DNA of 57,874 nucleotides, taken from NCBI RefSeq assembly GCF_019966515.1, contig NZ_JAIMIB010000023.1:1-57874 (forward strand), given 5' to 3'. A program made the position numbers and the translations under genes. A model generated the notes under the pieces. It did not search any database and had not been told where the DNA came from. It worked only from the letters and a program-made list of their open reading frames with translations. Each line of letters begins with the position of its first letter. Within the stretch, counting starts at the first letter, position 1. This DNA comes from Roseovarius aestuarii. GTDB lineage: Bacteria > Pseudomonadota > Alphaproteobacteria > Rhodobacterales > Rhodobacteraceae. Of this stretch, positions 26,798 through 35,225 are shown piece after piece.

Positions 26798-27553
26798 ATG
26801 TTGAACATGATCACACATGGGAGCCCGACCGACAAACCGGGGCTTCTTATCGCTCACGGGCTCTATGGGTCAGCGCGCAATTGGGGTGTGATCGCCAAGC
26901 GATTGTCGGACGACCGTCAGGTTGTCGCCGTCGACATGCGCAACCACGGCCAAAGCGATTGGAAAAAAACCCATTCCTATCATGATCTTGCCGATGACAT
27001 GGCAGAGGTGCTCATCCATCTGGGCGGTCCCTTTGACGTGATGGGCCATTCAATGGGTGGCAAGGCCTCGATGCTCTTGGCAATCGACCAACCACAGTTA
27101 GTCAATCGTCTGATCGTGGCGGATATCGCGCCCATTGGGTACAGCCACACCCAGGCCCAGCATATCGAAGCCATGCGATCCGTTGACCTGAGCCGCGTCG
27201 AAAAACGTTCGGACGCAAGCGACTTACTGTCGCCGCTGGTGGGGGATTCACAACTGGTGTCGTTTTTCCTTCAATCCCTCGATGTGAAGAACCGGCGATG
27301 GATCCTCAATCTGGATGTGCTGGAAAAGGAAATGGCCAGGATCATCGGCTTTCCGGATATCGCGGGCCAGTATGACGGGCGCACCCTGTTTCTGTCGGGG
27401 GCTGCCTCGGATTATGTCAAACGCGAGCACCGGCCGGAAATCAAGCGCCTCTTCCCCCACGCCCAGTTCGCAAAAATCCCTGGCGCGGAACACTGGCTCC
27501 ATGCCCAAAAACCCCGAGAGTTCGAGGCCGCGGTTCGAACCTGGCTGGCCTGA
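26798..27553 (+). CDS. Alpha/beta hydrolase, YbfF-like esterase
   Basis: The 251-residue protein has the alpha/beta hydrolase layout: oxyanion segment LLIAHGLYGSARNW, nucleophile elbow GHSMGGKA (about 80-87), an acid residue in the FLSGAASDYV region and the final histidine in GAEHWLHA (about 232). YbfF-type enzymes cleave short acyl esters or thioesters. The frame is open from 26708, but the family begins near the ATG at 26798; the ATG at 26756 is an alternative. The ribosome site is weak for all of them. Confidence 0.85.
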   Translation: MLNMITHGSPTDKPGLLIAHGLYGSARNWGVIAKRLSDDRQVVAVDMRNHGQSDWKKTHSYHDLADDMAEVLIHLGGPFDVMGHSMGGKASMLLAIDQPQLVNRLIVADIAPIGYSHTQAQHIEAMRSVDLSRVEKRSDASDLLSPLVGDSQLVSFFLQSLDVKNRRWILNLDVLEKEMARIIGFPDIAGQYDGRTLFLSGAASDYVKREHRPEIKRLFPHAQFAKIPGAEHWLHAQKPREFEAAVRTWLA

Positions 27554-27572
27554 GACCAATCGCGGACTGGCG

Positions 27573-27755
27573 TTACCCCTGCCACAGCTTGCGGGCGACG
27601 GCCCAGCTAACCGGAAACGCCGCGAGGAAACCCAGGGCGGCGGCGATTAGGATCGGAAACAATGTGTCATGTCCCGACGCAAGCGCGGCAATGACAGCCG
27701 ACCCTGAGAGGGTTGACCCGATGAACACATGCAGGATCAGGGCAAGACGGAACAT
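27573..27755 (-). CDS. Small conserved membrane protein
   Basis: This 60-residue protein has two membrane helices. It belongs to a short Rhodobacterales family often mislabelled CTP synthetase in databases, but it has no such domain. The ATG at 27755 follows an excellent CAGGAGG ribosome site, so the longer frame from 27788 is rejected. Function unknown. Confidence 0.75.
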   Translation of the reverse strand: MFRLALILHVFIGSTLSGSAVIAALASGHDTLFPILIAAALGFLAAFPVSWAVARKLWQG

Positions 27756-28205
27756 GGAACCTCCTGGATATCCAAGCGCGCATTTCACGTTGAAGTTTAT
27801 CCGCCGCGCGTCGCCGCTACCTTGATCTAGGTCAGGCTCGTCGGCGCTGTGCCTTACACGCCACTAGTTGTAGACAGATCGCATCTATCTTGCGGAAGCT
27901 ACCAAATATACCGCGACATATTGTTGATTTACAGCGCTGCGACGTGTAGGACTGGACCCACAGGTGCATAGACGCGGTAGCATCCACTGACGGCGGGGTC
28001 CGGTTTGCCAATGGCAGCGGGCCCCGTTTGCTGTTGCGGTGATGCGGATGAAAAACCACCGGAATCGGATAAGGCGCCAGGTGCTCAGACGCGGTCCTTG
28101 CATTGAGGCCGAAACCCCACCCTGACGCCTACCCGAACATGCCAGCCCCGAGGGACGGCAGCCCGTGAAGAGGTAAACCCGAAGGCCCACCCTGCCTCAC
28201 CAAAT

Positions 28206-28301
28206 CCGAAGAGTTGGATCGGCAAACCTCCCCTTGCCCGAAAGCTTGGTTCGGCGACCCTTTCCATGCCCGAAAGCCTGGATCGGGGTGCTTCGACCCG
28301 G
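28206..28301. repeat. Three tandem 32-bp hairpin repeats
   Basis: Units begin with CCGAA at 28206, 28238 and 28270, exactly 32 bases apart. Each holds a small inverted repeat (CCGA...TCGG) around GAGTTGGA, AGCTTGGT or AGCCTGGA. The period is not a multiple of three, which argues against a coding repeat. More degenerate copies seem to lie on both sides (about 28100-28380). Confidence 0.6.
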
Positions 28302-28523
28302 AAGTATCAGGTGCATTCCGCCACCCCGAAGGACAACCAAATCCGACCTGATCCCGCCTGGACCCCGACGAAAGGGCGATAGTCCGAAGACCCGCATCCC
28401 ACCGCCAGTGCCCCGAGGGGCCGTTGCGTATCGCGCTGGTTTGTGAAAACCGTTGCGATGGATTTAAGGTGATCCAGCGATGCCCGCCGCGCAAGAAAAA
28501 ACTGCGGCGCCTCGCAAATTTCT

Positions 28524-28614
28524 TGGGGATAAGATATTGGATTAATTGGGGAAATCCATGTGGATAAGTCGATTTTCCGGTGCGTTTCGGCGCAGTTACG
28601 TGAGTGGTGGATAA
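28524..28614. other. Cluster of DnaA-box-like sites (possible replication origin)
   Basis: TGTGGATAA at 28559-28567 is a perfect reverse DnaA box (TTATCCACA). TGGGGATAA at 28524-28532 and GGTGGATAA at 28606-28614 differ from it at one base each. All three have the same orientation and lie in AT-richer DNA within a gene-free region. This is suggestive of oriC but not proof. Confidence 0.35.
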
Positions 28615-29262
28615 AACCCGCACACACGCACCGGAAATCGGGCTTTCAGGGCTCTGACACCCCTGCGACAGCGCGGTCAACGGCGCGCGGCCAGCATTTC
28701 ACGCGGTCATTCGGGCCCTTCTGGCCGTCACGATTCGGTTACCTGATCAGGATTGATCCAGGTAATAGACGATCCGCGCACGTTTCGGTTTGAGCGTAGC
28801 TTCATCCAGGTGCGGCGCCATTTCAGGTTGATCCATTCCGGGAAGGGAGGGCTGGCGCCGGTCTGCATTCAGCGCCAGAAGACGGCGCTCGCGTGCGAGC
28901 GCAAAATAGTCAACATTCATAATCGTTACATGTCCCAGTAATAAGTACGTTTACAGCCGGGACAGTTTGTGTCGAAATTGCGGCAAATATAATAGACTTT
29001 GTTTGAAACTATGCGTTTCCCGATCTGAATAAATCACCAGATCTGGAAAAGTTTTCAAATAAAAACAAACCATTACCAAACCAAGAAATAATCGGCGACG
29101 ACGCTCCCCGCGACACCGGGTACCCGGATAACTCGGAAAACCCCGAAATGTGGCAAGAATGTGGTATCATCAGATAGCTTTTTCAGCAGGGCGTTATCGC
29201 CTTTCGACAGGCGGCGCGACTGTGTTATGAGCATCAAAGTGACACGAAATAAGGAGAGCGCC

Positions 29263-29385
29263 ATGATCCGTTTACTGACTATCCTGTCGCTGTTTGCGCT
29301 TACCGCCTGCGAAACGGTCGAGGGCTTTGGCCGCGATCTCAAGAAGGCGGGGGACAAGATCGAAGAAGAAGCGTCAGAAGGGTAA
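29263..29385 (+). CDS. Entericidin-like small lipoprotein
   Basis: This 40-residue protein has a lipoprotein signal peptide with the lipobox LTAC (cysteine at 16) and a charged tail with GFGRDLKKAGDKIEEEA, the hallmark of the entericidin A/B family. In enterobacteria such lipoproteins form a toxin/antidote pair linked to stationary phase lysis. The ATG at 29263 follows AAGGAGAG; longer upstream frames lack a signal peptide. A second small lipoprotein follows 41 bases downstream. Confidence 0.88.
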   Translation: MIRLLTILSLFALTACETVEGFGRDLKKAGDKIEEEASEG

Positions 29386-29426
29386 CAACCCCTGCCGTTA
29401 ACAATAGACTATCGAGGAGAGCTTTT

Positions 29427-29579
29427 ATGACATCGAAAATCTGGATCGCCCTGGGCGTTCTCATTGCATCCATCGGCCTGTCGGGCTGTGCGCCGGTGGT
29501 GCTTGCAGGCGCGGGTGCTGCCGCTGTGGTCGCGGTCGACAAAGCCGCCGAAGAAGACGGCGACGACGGAATATTCTAA
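29427..29579 (+). CDS. Small lipoprotein of unknown function
   Basis: The 50-codon gene starts at ATG 29427 after CGAGGAGAG. It encodes a signal sequence with lipobox LSGC (cysteine at 20), an Ala/Val-rich stretch and an acidic end (KAAEEDGDDGIF). It lies directly after the entericidin-like gene in the same direction and is probably cotranscribed. No family is recognised. Confidence 0.75.
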   Translation: MTSKIWIALGVLIASIGLSGCAPVVLAGAGAAAVVAVDKAAEEDGDDGIF

Positions 29580-29624
29580 AGCAACCCAAACGGTGGGGTA
29601 ACACCCCACGCTATCTGCATTCAC

Positions 29625-29651
29625 AACCGCCCAGAGTCAGTCCGGGCGGTT
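29625..29651. terminator. Hairpin between convergent small genes
   Basis: AACCGCCC (29625-29632) pairs with GGGCGGTT (29644-29651). It lies between the lipoprotein stop and the stop of the convergent gene at 29665. T-tails are poor on both strands, so it may be a weak bidirectional terminator. Confidence 0.5.
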
Positions 29652-29664
29652 GTCATCACGCGTC

Positions 29665-29907
29665 TTATTCCAGCCCAAGCATCCCCTTGGCCCTGGCCAA
29701 TATCTCGACCGAAGCGGCGTGATCGCCACTCTCGTGCAGGCTTTCGCCCTCGTCGCGCAGCGCCTTGACCTCGGCCACTTCCGCGTCCGACAGCGACGTA
29801 CCCGCCGCCAATGCTGCGTCGATTGCGGCCATGTCAGCCGGGCATTGCGCGGCCATCGCGGGCGCGGCGGCAAGCAGGAATGCAAGGGTCAGAGAAAGTA
29901 GTTTCAT
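29665..29907 (-). CDS. Small periplasmic protein
   Basis: An 80-residue protein with a clear signal peptide (cleavage after AMAA) and a mature helical, acidic part of about 60 residues (CPADMAAIDAALAAG, then EVKALRDEGESLHESG). Such small proteins occur widely in Rhodobacterales without known function. An AGGAGGA ribosome site precedes the start. Confidence 0.8.
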   Translation of the reverse strand: MKLLSLTLAFLLAAAPAMAAQCPADMAAIDAALAAGTSLSDAEVAEVKALRDEGESLHESGDHAASVEILARAKGMLGLE

Positions 29908-30065
29908 GGATCAATCCTCCTGTTGAAATACACGGGATGATAGCATGAGGGATGAATCTCTCGCAGGGGTATTGCGCGGGGGTGGCGATAGGGAGCGGTT
30001 GTTTGCTCAGGCATGCTGTGGGTTGGTACCAACCCTGCGCTAGCTTGCTGCGAAATTTGACACCC

Positions 30066-30641
30066 CTAAAAACCCGAATGCCAAGGTCTCTTATTACGGT
30101 AACCTAGTTCAACAATTGGCTCGGAGAAACGCTCGTCCATTTCTTGCATGACTTCCCTAACTGGATCGGGAATAGAAAATGTACAAGACATCACGCTAAC
30201 CTGCTGACCTGGCCTTGCGAGCATTTTTATGAACCCCCTATTGTAGAGCGTTGACGCGAGATCGCCATCCACCGAGGCAACAAAGGTCTTCTCTTTATTT
30301 TGGTAAAGATACGCAAGGATTTCCCATTCTTTTTCTACCAAGAATGGAACGTAGTCCCGAAAAATCTGCCTTTGTTCTTCGGCTTTTTTTTCTTTGTTGG
30401 CTTCCAGAACTCTTTTTTGATTCCAAGATTGAATTCGTTTTGCAAGGGCTTCTGCTGCAGAAACCAGCGCCAAAGCGAACGTGACGAGAATGGCTAACGG
30501 TAAGCCATACACTATTAGCGGGAGATCTATTTTTGGTAGAAACTCAAACTGAAGTAGCAGCCAGAAGCCCGTAAGAGCAATGCTGATTGCAAATAGCTGC
30601 CAACCACTGGCTTTAAGAACCTCGAGCCAACGCGGGTCCAT
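30066..30641 (-). CDS. SieB-like membrane protein (superinfection exclusion family)
   Basis: The 191-residue protein has two N-terminal membrane helices (about 14-32 and 42-62), a basic coiled segment and a C-terminal soluble domain with EKEWEILAYLYQNKEKT and a short winged-helix-like GFIKMLARPG region. This layout resembles the SieB superinfection-exclusion family of phage P22 and its bacterial relatives. The gene is clearly more AT-rich than its neighbours, which suggests transfer. It begins 3 bases behind the lepA stop, so it may be read through from lepA. The family assignment is from architecture and is moderate. Confidence 0.6.
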   Translation of the reverse strand: MDPRWLEVLKASGWQLFAISIALTGFWLLLQFEFLPKIDLPLIVYGLPLAILVTFALALVSAAEALAKRIQSWNQKRVLEANKEKKAEEQRQIFRDYVPFLVEKEWEILAYLYQNKEKTFVASVDGDLASTLYNRGFIKMLARPGQQVSVMSCTFSIPDPVREVMQEMDERFSEPIVELGYRNKRPWHSGF

Positions 30642-30644
30642 TAC

Positions 30645-32444
30645 TCACCCATCCATCTTCAGCGCTGAGATAAACGCCTCCTGAGGAATATCGACCTTGC
30701 CAAACTGGCGCATTTTTTTCTTCCCGGCCTTCTGCTTCTCCAGCAGTTTCTTCTTCCGGGTAGCGTCGCCGCCGTAGCATTTGGCGGTCACGTCCTTGCG
30801 CATCGCACTCAGCGTCTCGCGGGCGATGACCTTGCCGCCGATGGCCGCTTGGATCGGGATCTTGAACATGTGGCGCGGGATCAGGTCTTTGAGCTTTTCG
30901 ACCATCGCCCGGCCGCGCGCCTCGGCCCGGTCGCGGTGGACCATCATGGAAAGCGCATCGACGGGCTCTTCGTTCACCAGCACCGACATCTTGACCAGAT
31001 TATCCTCGCGATAGCCGGTCAGTTGGTAATCAAACGACGCATAGCCCTTGGTGACCGATTTCAGGCGGTCGTAGAAATCGAACACCACCTCGTTCAGGGG
31101 CAGGTCATAGACCGCCATCGCGCGGCTGCCCGCATAGGTCAGGTCAAGCTGGATTCCGCGACGGTCCTGGCAGAGTTTCAGCACGTCGCCGAGGAATTCG
31201 TCGGGCACAAGGATGGTGGCCTTGATCCGGGGTTCTTCGAGATGGTCGACGATGCTCAGGTCGGGCATGTCGGCGGGGTTATGCAGCTCGATCTGCGAAC
31301 CGTCGCGCATATAGACGTGATAGACCACGCTGGGCGCGGTAGTGATCAGCTCGATATCGTATTCGCGTTCGATCCGGTCGCGGATAACCTCGAGGTGCAA
31401 GAGGCCAAGGAAACCGCAGCGGAAGCCAAAGCCAAGCGCGGCGGAGGTTTCCATTTCATAGGAAAAGCTGGCGTCATTGAGGGCTAACTTGTCGATGGCA
31501 TCGCGCAGGTCTTCGAATTCGGCGCTGTCCACGGGAAAGAGACCGCAGAACACGACGGGTTGTGAGGGGTTGAAGCCCGGCAGCGCCTCGATCGCGCCCT
31601 TCTTTTCGTGGGTAATGGTATCGCCCACGCGGGTGTCACGCACCTGCTTGATCGAGGCGGTCAGAAAGCCGATTTCGCCGGGGCCAAGCTCGGCAATGTC
31701 GGCGCGTTCAGGTTTGAAGACGCCGATGCGGTCGACATGGTGCACGGTGCCGTTCGACATCATCTTGACCCGGTCGCCCTTTTTCAGGACGCCGTCCATG
31801 ATCCGGACAAGGACGATCACGCCAAGGTAGGCGTCATACCAGCTGTCAACCAGCATCGCCTTGAGCGGCGCGTCACGCTCGCCCTTGGGCGCGGGGAGTT
31901 CGTTGACAATCGCCTCCAGCGTTTCGTGGATGCCGACGCCGGTCTTCGCGCTGACCTGAATGGCGCCGGTGGCGTCGATGCCGATCACGTCCTCGATCTG
32001 CTCGGCCACGCGGTCGCAATCGCTGGCGGGCAGGTCGATCTTGTTCAGGACCGGCACGATGTCATGATCGGCGTCGATGGCCTGATAGACATTGGCGAGC
32101 GTCTGCGCCTCGACCCCTTGGGTGCTGTCCACCACCAGCAACGAGCCTTCGACCGCGCGCATAGAGCGGCTGACTTCGTAGGCGAAATCCACATGGCCGG
32201 GCGTGTCGATGAGGTTGAGCACATATTTCTCGCCGTTGTCGGCGGTATAGTCGATCCGGACGGTGTTGGCCTTGATGGTAATGCCGCGCTCGCGCTCGAT
32301 ATCCATGCTGTCGAGCAACTGCTCTTTCATGTCCCGATCCGCCACCGTGTTGGTGGACTGGATCAGGCGGTCAGCCAGCGTAGATTTCCCGTGGTCGATA
32401 TGCGCCACGATCGAGAAATTGCGGATATGAGTGAGGTCTGTCAT
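30645..32444 (-). CDS. lepA: Elongation factor 4 (LepA)
   Basis: This 599-residue translational GTPase back-translocates or remodels stalled ribosomes. The G1 motif AHIDHGKS (14-21), DTPGHVDF and NKIDLPASD are visible, as are the C-terminal LepA region with YRVGG-like segments and the final [15 protein letters not shown]. The length is normal and the start is ATG at 32444. Confidence 0.98.
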   Translation of the reverse strand: MTDLTHIRNFSIVAHIDHGKSTLADRLIQSTNTVADRDMKEQLLDSMDIERERGITIKANTVRIDYTADNGEKYVLNLIDTPGHVDFAYEVSRSMRAVEGSLLVVDSTQGVEAQTLANVYQAIDADHDIVPVLNKIDLPASDCDRVAEQIEDVIGIDATGAIQVSAKTGVGIHETLEAIVNELPAPKGERDAPLKAMLVDSWYDAYLGVIVLVRIMDGVLKKGDRVKMMSNGTVHHVDRIGVFKPERADIAELGPGEIGFLTASIKQVRDTRVGDTITHEKKGAIEALPGFNPSQPVVFCGLFPVDSAEFEDLRDAIDKLALNDASFSYEMETSAALGFGFRCGFLGLLHLEVIRDRIEREYDIELITTAPSVVYHVYMRDGSQIELHNPADMPDLSIVDHLEEPRIKATILVPDEFLGDVLKLCQDRRGIQLDLTYAGSRAMAVYDLPLNEVVFDFYDRLKSVTKGYASFDYQLTGYREDNLVKMSVLVNEEPVDALSMMVHRDRAEARGRAMVEKLKDLIPRHMFKIPIQAAIGGKVIARETLSAMRKDVTAKCYGGDATRKKKLLEKQKAGKKKMRQFGKVDIPQEAFISALKMDG

Positions 32445-32541
32445 GGGTTGGGGATATGTCTGGGAAATGGGGGTTGGTCAAGGTGGGTTGAAGGGGTTGG
32501 TGCGGCAGCTATGCTGATACAAATTTAGTGAGAGAAGTGCT

Positions 32542-33699
32542 TTGCCGGCTGATACACCTGAAGAACTTGAGAGCTGGCTAAAACGAACGCCGCATAAAAC
32601 CGCTGTGTTTTTCTTGGCGCGGACGGCACTAAGGGTATTTCCGCTCATAACGGCGGGATCGGGCAGAAATGATACTATCGCGGCCTCACACAGGATCGTG
32701 GCTGCAAGGGCAATTCTGACCGCAATAGTGGCAAACAGAGTATCAAGTAGCGAGGTTGATGCAGCCATACGAAGGGCAGCTTCTGCCTTGGAAGCCGCAT
32801 CCTGGGATCCACATTGCGCCCATGCCTGTTCTGTTGCCGCCTATCGCATCGACGCCGCGCAGCTAAGAGATGCAGTTGTCGCCTATCGCACCTCAGAAAA
32901 TGCCTTTATCGACGATGCCCATGTTGCACTTGATAGTGATGATAGTCGCCACCGAGTTGACGACGAATCAATGCGCTCGACCACGGCGATGTCAGCTGAT
33001 GTTGGAATCAATTCAACAAATTTGGCCCTTACTCCACTTTGGCATGATCGAGGCGAGCCTGATTGGTACCCTTTTCCAAACGCGACGCAACACAACCTTC
33101 GGGACTACAATGACGAATGGTCTTTCTGGCGCGAGTGGTATCAGGGGTTTCTGGACGGCAATCCCATGAACTGGGAACTCCAACGGCGAGTGGCGTTGAT
33201 TGACAATGCTATCTGGAAGGCCGGTCCCGACGCGGTAGCTGAAGAAATTGAGCGGATCAGGGCACATTACGCGCTTGAACTGGAGATCGCAGAACTAAAG
33301 GAAAAGTTGCGCAAATCCGAGGTGCTCCAAGCGTCGGCGCAGCGGCTCCACAATCAGCCTCCAGAAGCGATTGAGAACCAGGCCGCAGCCATTCGACAGG
33401 AAATTACGCTGGTCTGGGACGAACTCGTGGAGCTTGAGGCGGAAATCGCCAAGCCAAAGCCGTCACCGTCCAAACTCAACAAAATTGCCCAAGCACTCTG
33501 GGATATTTCTGTACGCATCGGCAAATACTGCGGGTCCAAGGTCGACTTAGCTCTGGATGAATCCGCCAAAGTCATTGGCAAAACCGGAACACAGGTAGCA
33601 ATCGCGTATGTTACCACCACAACTGCCGCGCAGAATGAAGGCATTCAATCAGTGGTCAAGGCGGTCTGGGAGTTTGTGAAGACGTTGCCACCGGGGTGA
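32542..33699 (+). CDS. Hypothetical protein with a conserved LWHDRGEPDWYPF region
   Basis: The 385-residue protein begins at TTG 32542. The first 110 residues are helical and Ala-rich. The middle (about 165-250) holds a Trp-rich conserved region with SFWREWYQGFLDGNPMNWEL and IDNAIWKAGPDAVAEEI. A coiled coil (about 240-320) follows, and a short hydrophobic segment lies near the end. I recognise the middle block from accessory proteins of alphaproteobacteria, but not a function. Codon composition is less GC-rich than in lepA. Confidence 0.7.
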   Translation: MPADTPEELESWLKRTPHKTAVFFLARTALRVFPLITAGSGRNDTIAASHRIVAARAILTAIVANRVSSSEVDAAIRRAASALEAASWDPHCAHACSVAAYRIDAAQLRDAVVAYRTSENAFIDDAHVALDSDDSRHRVDDESMRSTTAMSADVGINSTNLALTPLWHDRGEPDWYPFPNATQHNLRDYNDEWSFWREWYQGFLDGNPMNWELQRRVALIDNAIWKAGPDAVAEEIERIRAHYALELEIAELKEKLRKSEVLQASAQRLHNQPPEAIENQAAAIRQEITLVWDELVELEAEIAKPKPSPSKLNKIAQALWDISVRIGKYCGSKVDLALDESAKVIGKTGTQVAIAYVTTTTAAQNEGIQSVVKAVWEFVKTLPPG

Positions 33700-33750
33700 C
33701 CCTACCCTCCGGAAAGGTGCGAAAGCCACGCGGTGGCCTGACCGCGGGGT

Positions 33751-33874
33751 GGCGAGCCAACGTGAGTGAATGGCAGGTTATCTCCGTTAAATACCTGTGA
33801 TTTCGATAGCTTGCACTACCTCTCTAAATCGCCAGCCATCGCGCCAAAGGTGCGCCACTCATGGTTGGCACGCC
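33751..33874. repeat. Imperfect inverted repeat in the gap before the amidohydrolase
   Basis: GGCGAGCCAACGTGAGTG (33751-33768) matches the reverse complement of CACTCATGGTTGGCACGCC (33856-33874) with two mismatches and one indel. The gap 33700-34076 otherwise holds nothing recognisable. It could be a decayed short mobile repeat. Confidence 0.35.
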
Positions 33875-34076
33875 TCTGGCGTGACCGGGCGGTCTGGTAA
33901 TCGCGCGGCGGCCTTCGACCTTGATTCTGCGCGGGGAGCTTGAACGGTCAGGGAAATACGAAAAATAACCTGTTTGGCGAGTTCCAGTTATGGTTTTCTC
34001 GCAAAGTCGAAGGTTTTTGACGCCAAACGTACGACATGCTTACCTATGTTACGCGAAATTGGCACCGGGGCCCGAC

Positions 34077-35225
34077 ATGGACGATTTTCACCACAAGCTG
34101 ACGCAGATGCGGCACGCCTTTCACCGCGACCCCGAATTGGGGTTTCAGGAGGTGCGGACCAAGGCGAAGGTCGCGGCTGCCTTACGCGATCTGGGCCTTG
34201 AAGTGCATGAAGGTGCGGGCGTAGTGGGGGTTCTGCGCGCGGGCGGTGGCAATCGGGCGATCGGGCTTCGTGCCGATATGGACGCATTGCCGATCACCGA
34301 GGCCAGCAGCCACGGTTACGTCTCGGAAAATCCCGGCGTGATGCATGCCTGCGGCCATGACGGCCATACCACGATGCTTTTGGGCGCTGCCGAGACCCTC
34401 ACCAGGAACCCGGATTTCGACGGCACGGTCGTGTTCCTGTTTCAGCCCAACGAAGAACACGGGCTGGGCGCGCGGGCGATGATCGACGAAGGCGTGCTGG
34501 AGCAATTTCCGATCGACGAGGTCTATGCCATTCACAACCTTCCGGGCGCGCCGGTAGGGCAGGTCTCGACCCGGGTGGGACAGATCTGCGCCAGCGAAAG
34601 CCTGTTTGAAATCGAGATCGCCGGTCAGGGCGGCCATGCGTCGATGCCGCATGTCGGGGTGGACGCAATCACGGTGGGCGCCGAGATGGTGCTGGCCTTG
34701 CAAACCATCGTCTCGCGCAAGATGGCGCCCAGTTGCGGGACCGTCGTTTCAGTCACAGAATTCCTGACCGACGGGCAGCGCAATGTACTGCCGGGCCACG
34801 CGGTGCTGAAGGGTGATGCCCGGTCGCGCGAACCCGAAGACCGGCAGGCAGTCGAAAAATTCATGCGCCAGATCGTGAACGGCATTGCGGCAGCCCACGG
34901 GGTAAGCGCGAAGGTGAGTTTCAATACCGAGTTTATCGAGGTGATCAATTCTGCCGCCCCAACAGACGCGGCGGCGCGCGTAGCCCGGACTGAGGGGCTT
35001 GAGACCCTGCCAAACCGCCCACCGATGAGCTTTTCCGAGGATTTCGCGCATTTCTGCGCGGCGGTGCCGGGCTGTTTCCTGCTGCTTGGAAACGGCGAAA
35101 CCGGCCCGCACAGCCAACCGCTGCATGCGGCGGATTACGATTTCAACGATGCGCTTTTGCCCATCGGTGCTGCCTTCTGGGCGGCGCTGGTGCGTGATCG
35201 CCTTCCAGCCAGACAGGATACATGA
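34077..35225 (+). CDS. M20-family amidohydrolase (hippurate/N-acyl amino acid hydrolase type)
   Basis: The 382-residue metal hydrolase has the N-terminal MRHAFHRDPELGFQE signature, metal ligands in GLRADMDALP and HACGHDGHT (about 88-96), PNEEHGLGA and the C-terminal SFSEDFAHF. It cleaves an amide to a free amino acid. The ATG at 34077 is chosen because family similarity starts there; the longer frame from 33990 adds an implausible leader. It overlaps the next gene by 4 bases (ATGA), so its product is probably the lyase substrate or a precursor. Confidence 0.9.
   Translation: MDDFHHKLTQMRHAFHRDPELGFQEVRTKAKVAAALRDLGLEVHEGAGVVGVLRAGGGNRAIGLRADMDALPITEASSHGYVSENPGVMHACGHDGHTTMLLGAAETLTRNPDFDGTVVFLFQPNEEHGLGARAMIDEGVLEQFPIDEVYAIHNLPGAPVGQVSTRVGQICASESLFEIEIAGQGGHASMPHVGVDAITVGAEMVLALQTIVSRKMAPSCGTVVSVTEFLTDGQRNVLPGHAVLKGDARSREPEDRQAVEKFMRQIVNGIAAAHGVSAKVSFNTEFIEVINSAAPTDAAARVARTEGLETLPNRPPMSFSEDFAHFCAAVPGCFLLLGNGETGPHSQPLHAADYDFNDALLPIGAAFWAALVRDRLPARQDT

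Larger units (their letters stand above)
27756..29262. other. Long non-coding region with hairpin repeats and AT-rich DnaA-box-like DNA
   Basis: About 1.5 kb without a convincing gene. The part 28080-28440 is rich in short CCGA/TCGG hairpins (see the tandem repeat). The part 28500-29080 becomes AT-rich and has three GGATAA sites resembling DnaA boxes (28524-28532, 28559-28567, 28606-28614). The longest frame, 28129-28680 on the minus strand, crosses the repeats and has no family features. Confidence 0.6.

Noticed and set aside
28129..28680. 183-codon minus-strand open frame in the repeat region
   Set aside because: It crosses the 32-bp hairpin repeats in changing frames, has an odd composition and shows no domain, signal peptide or ribosome site.
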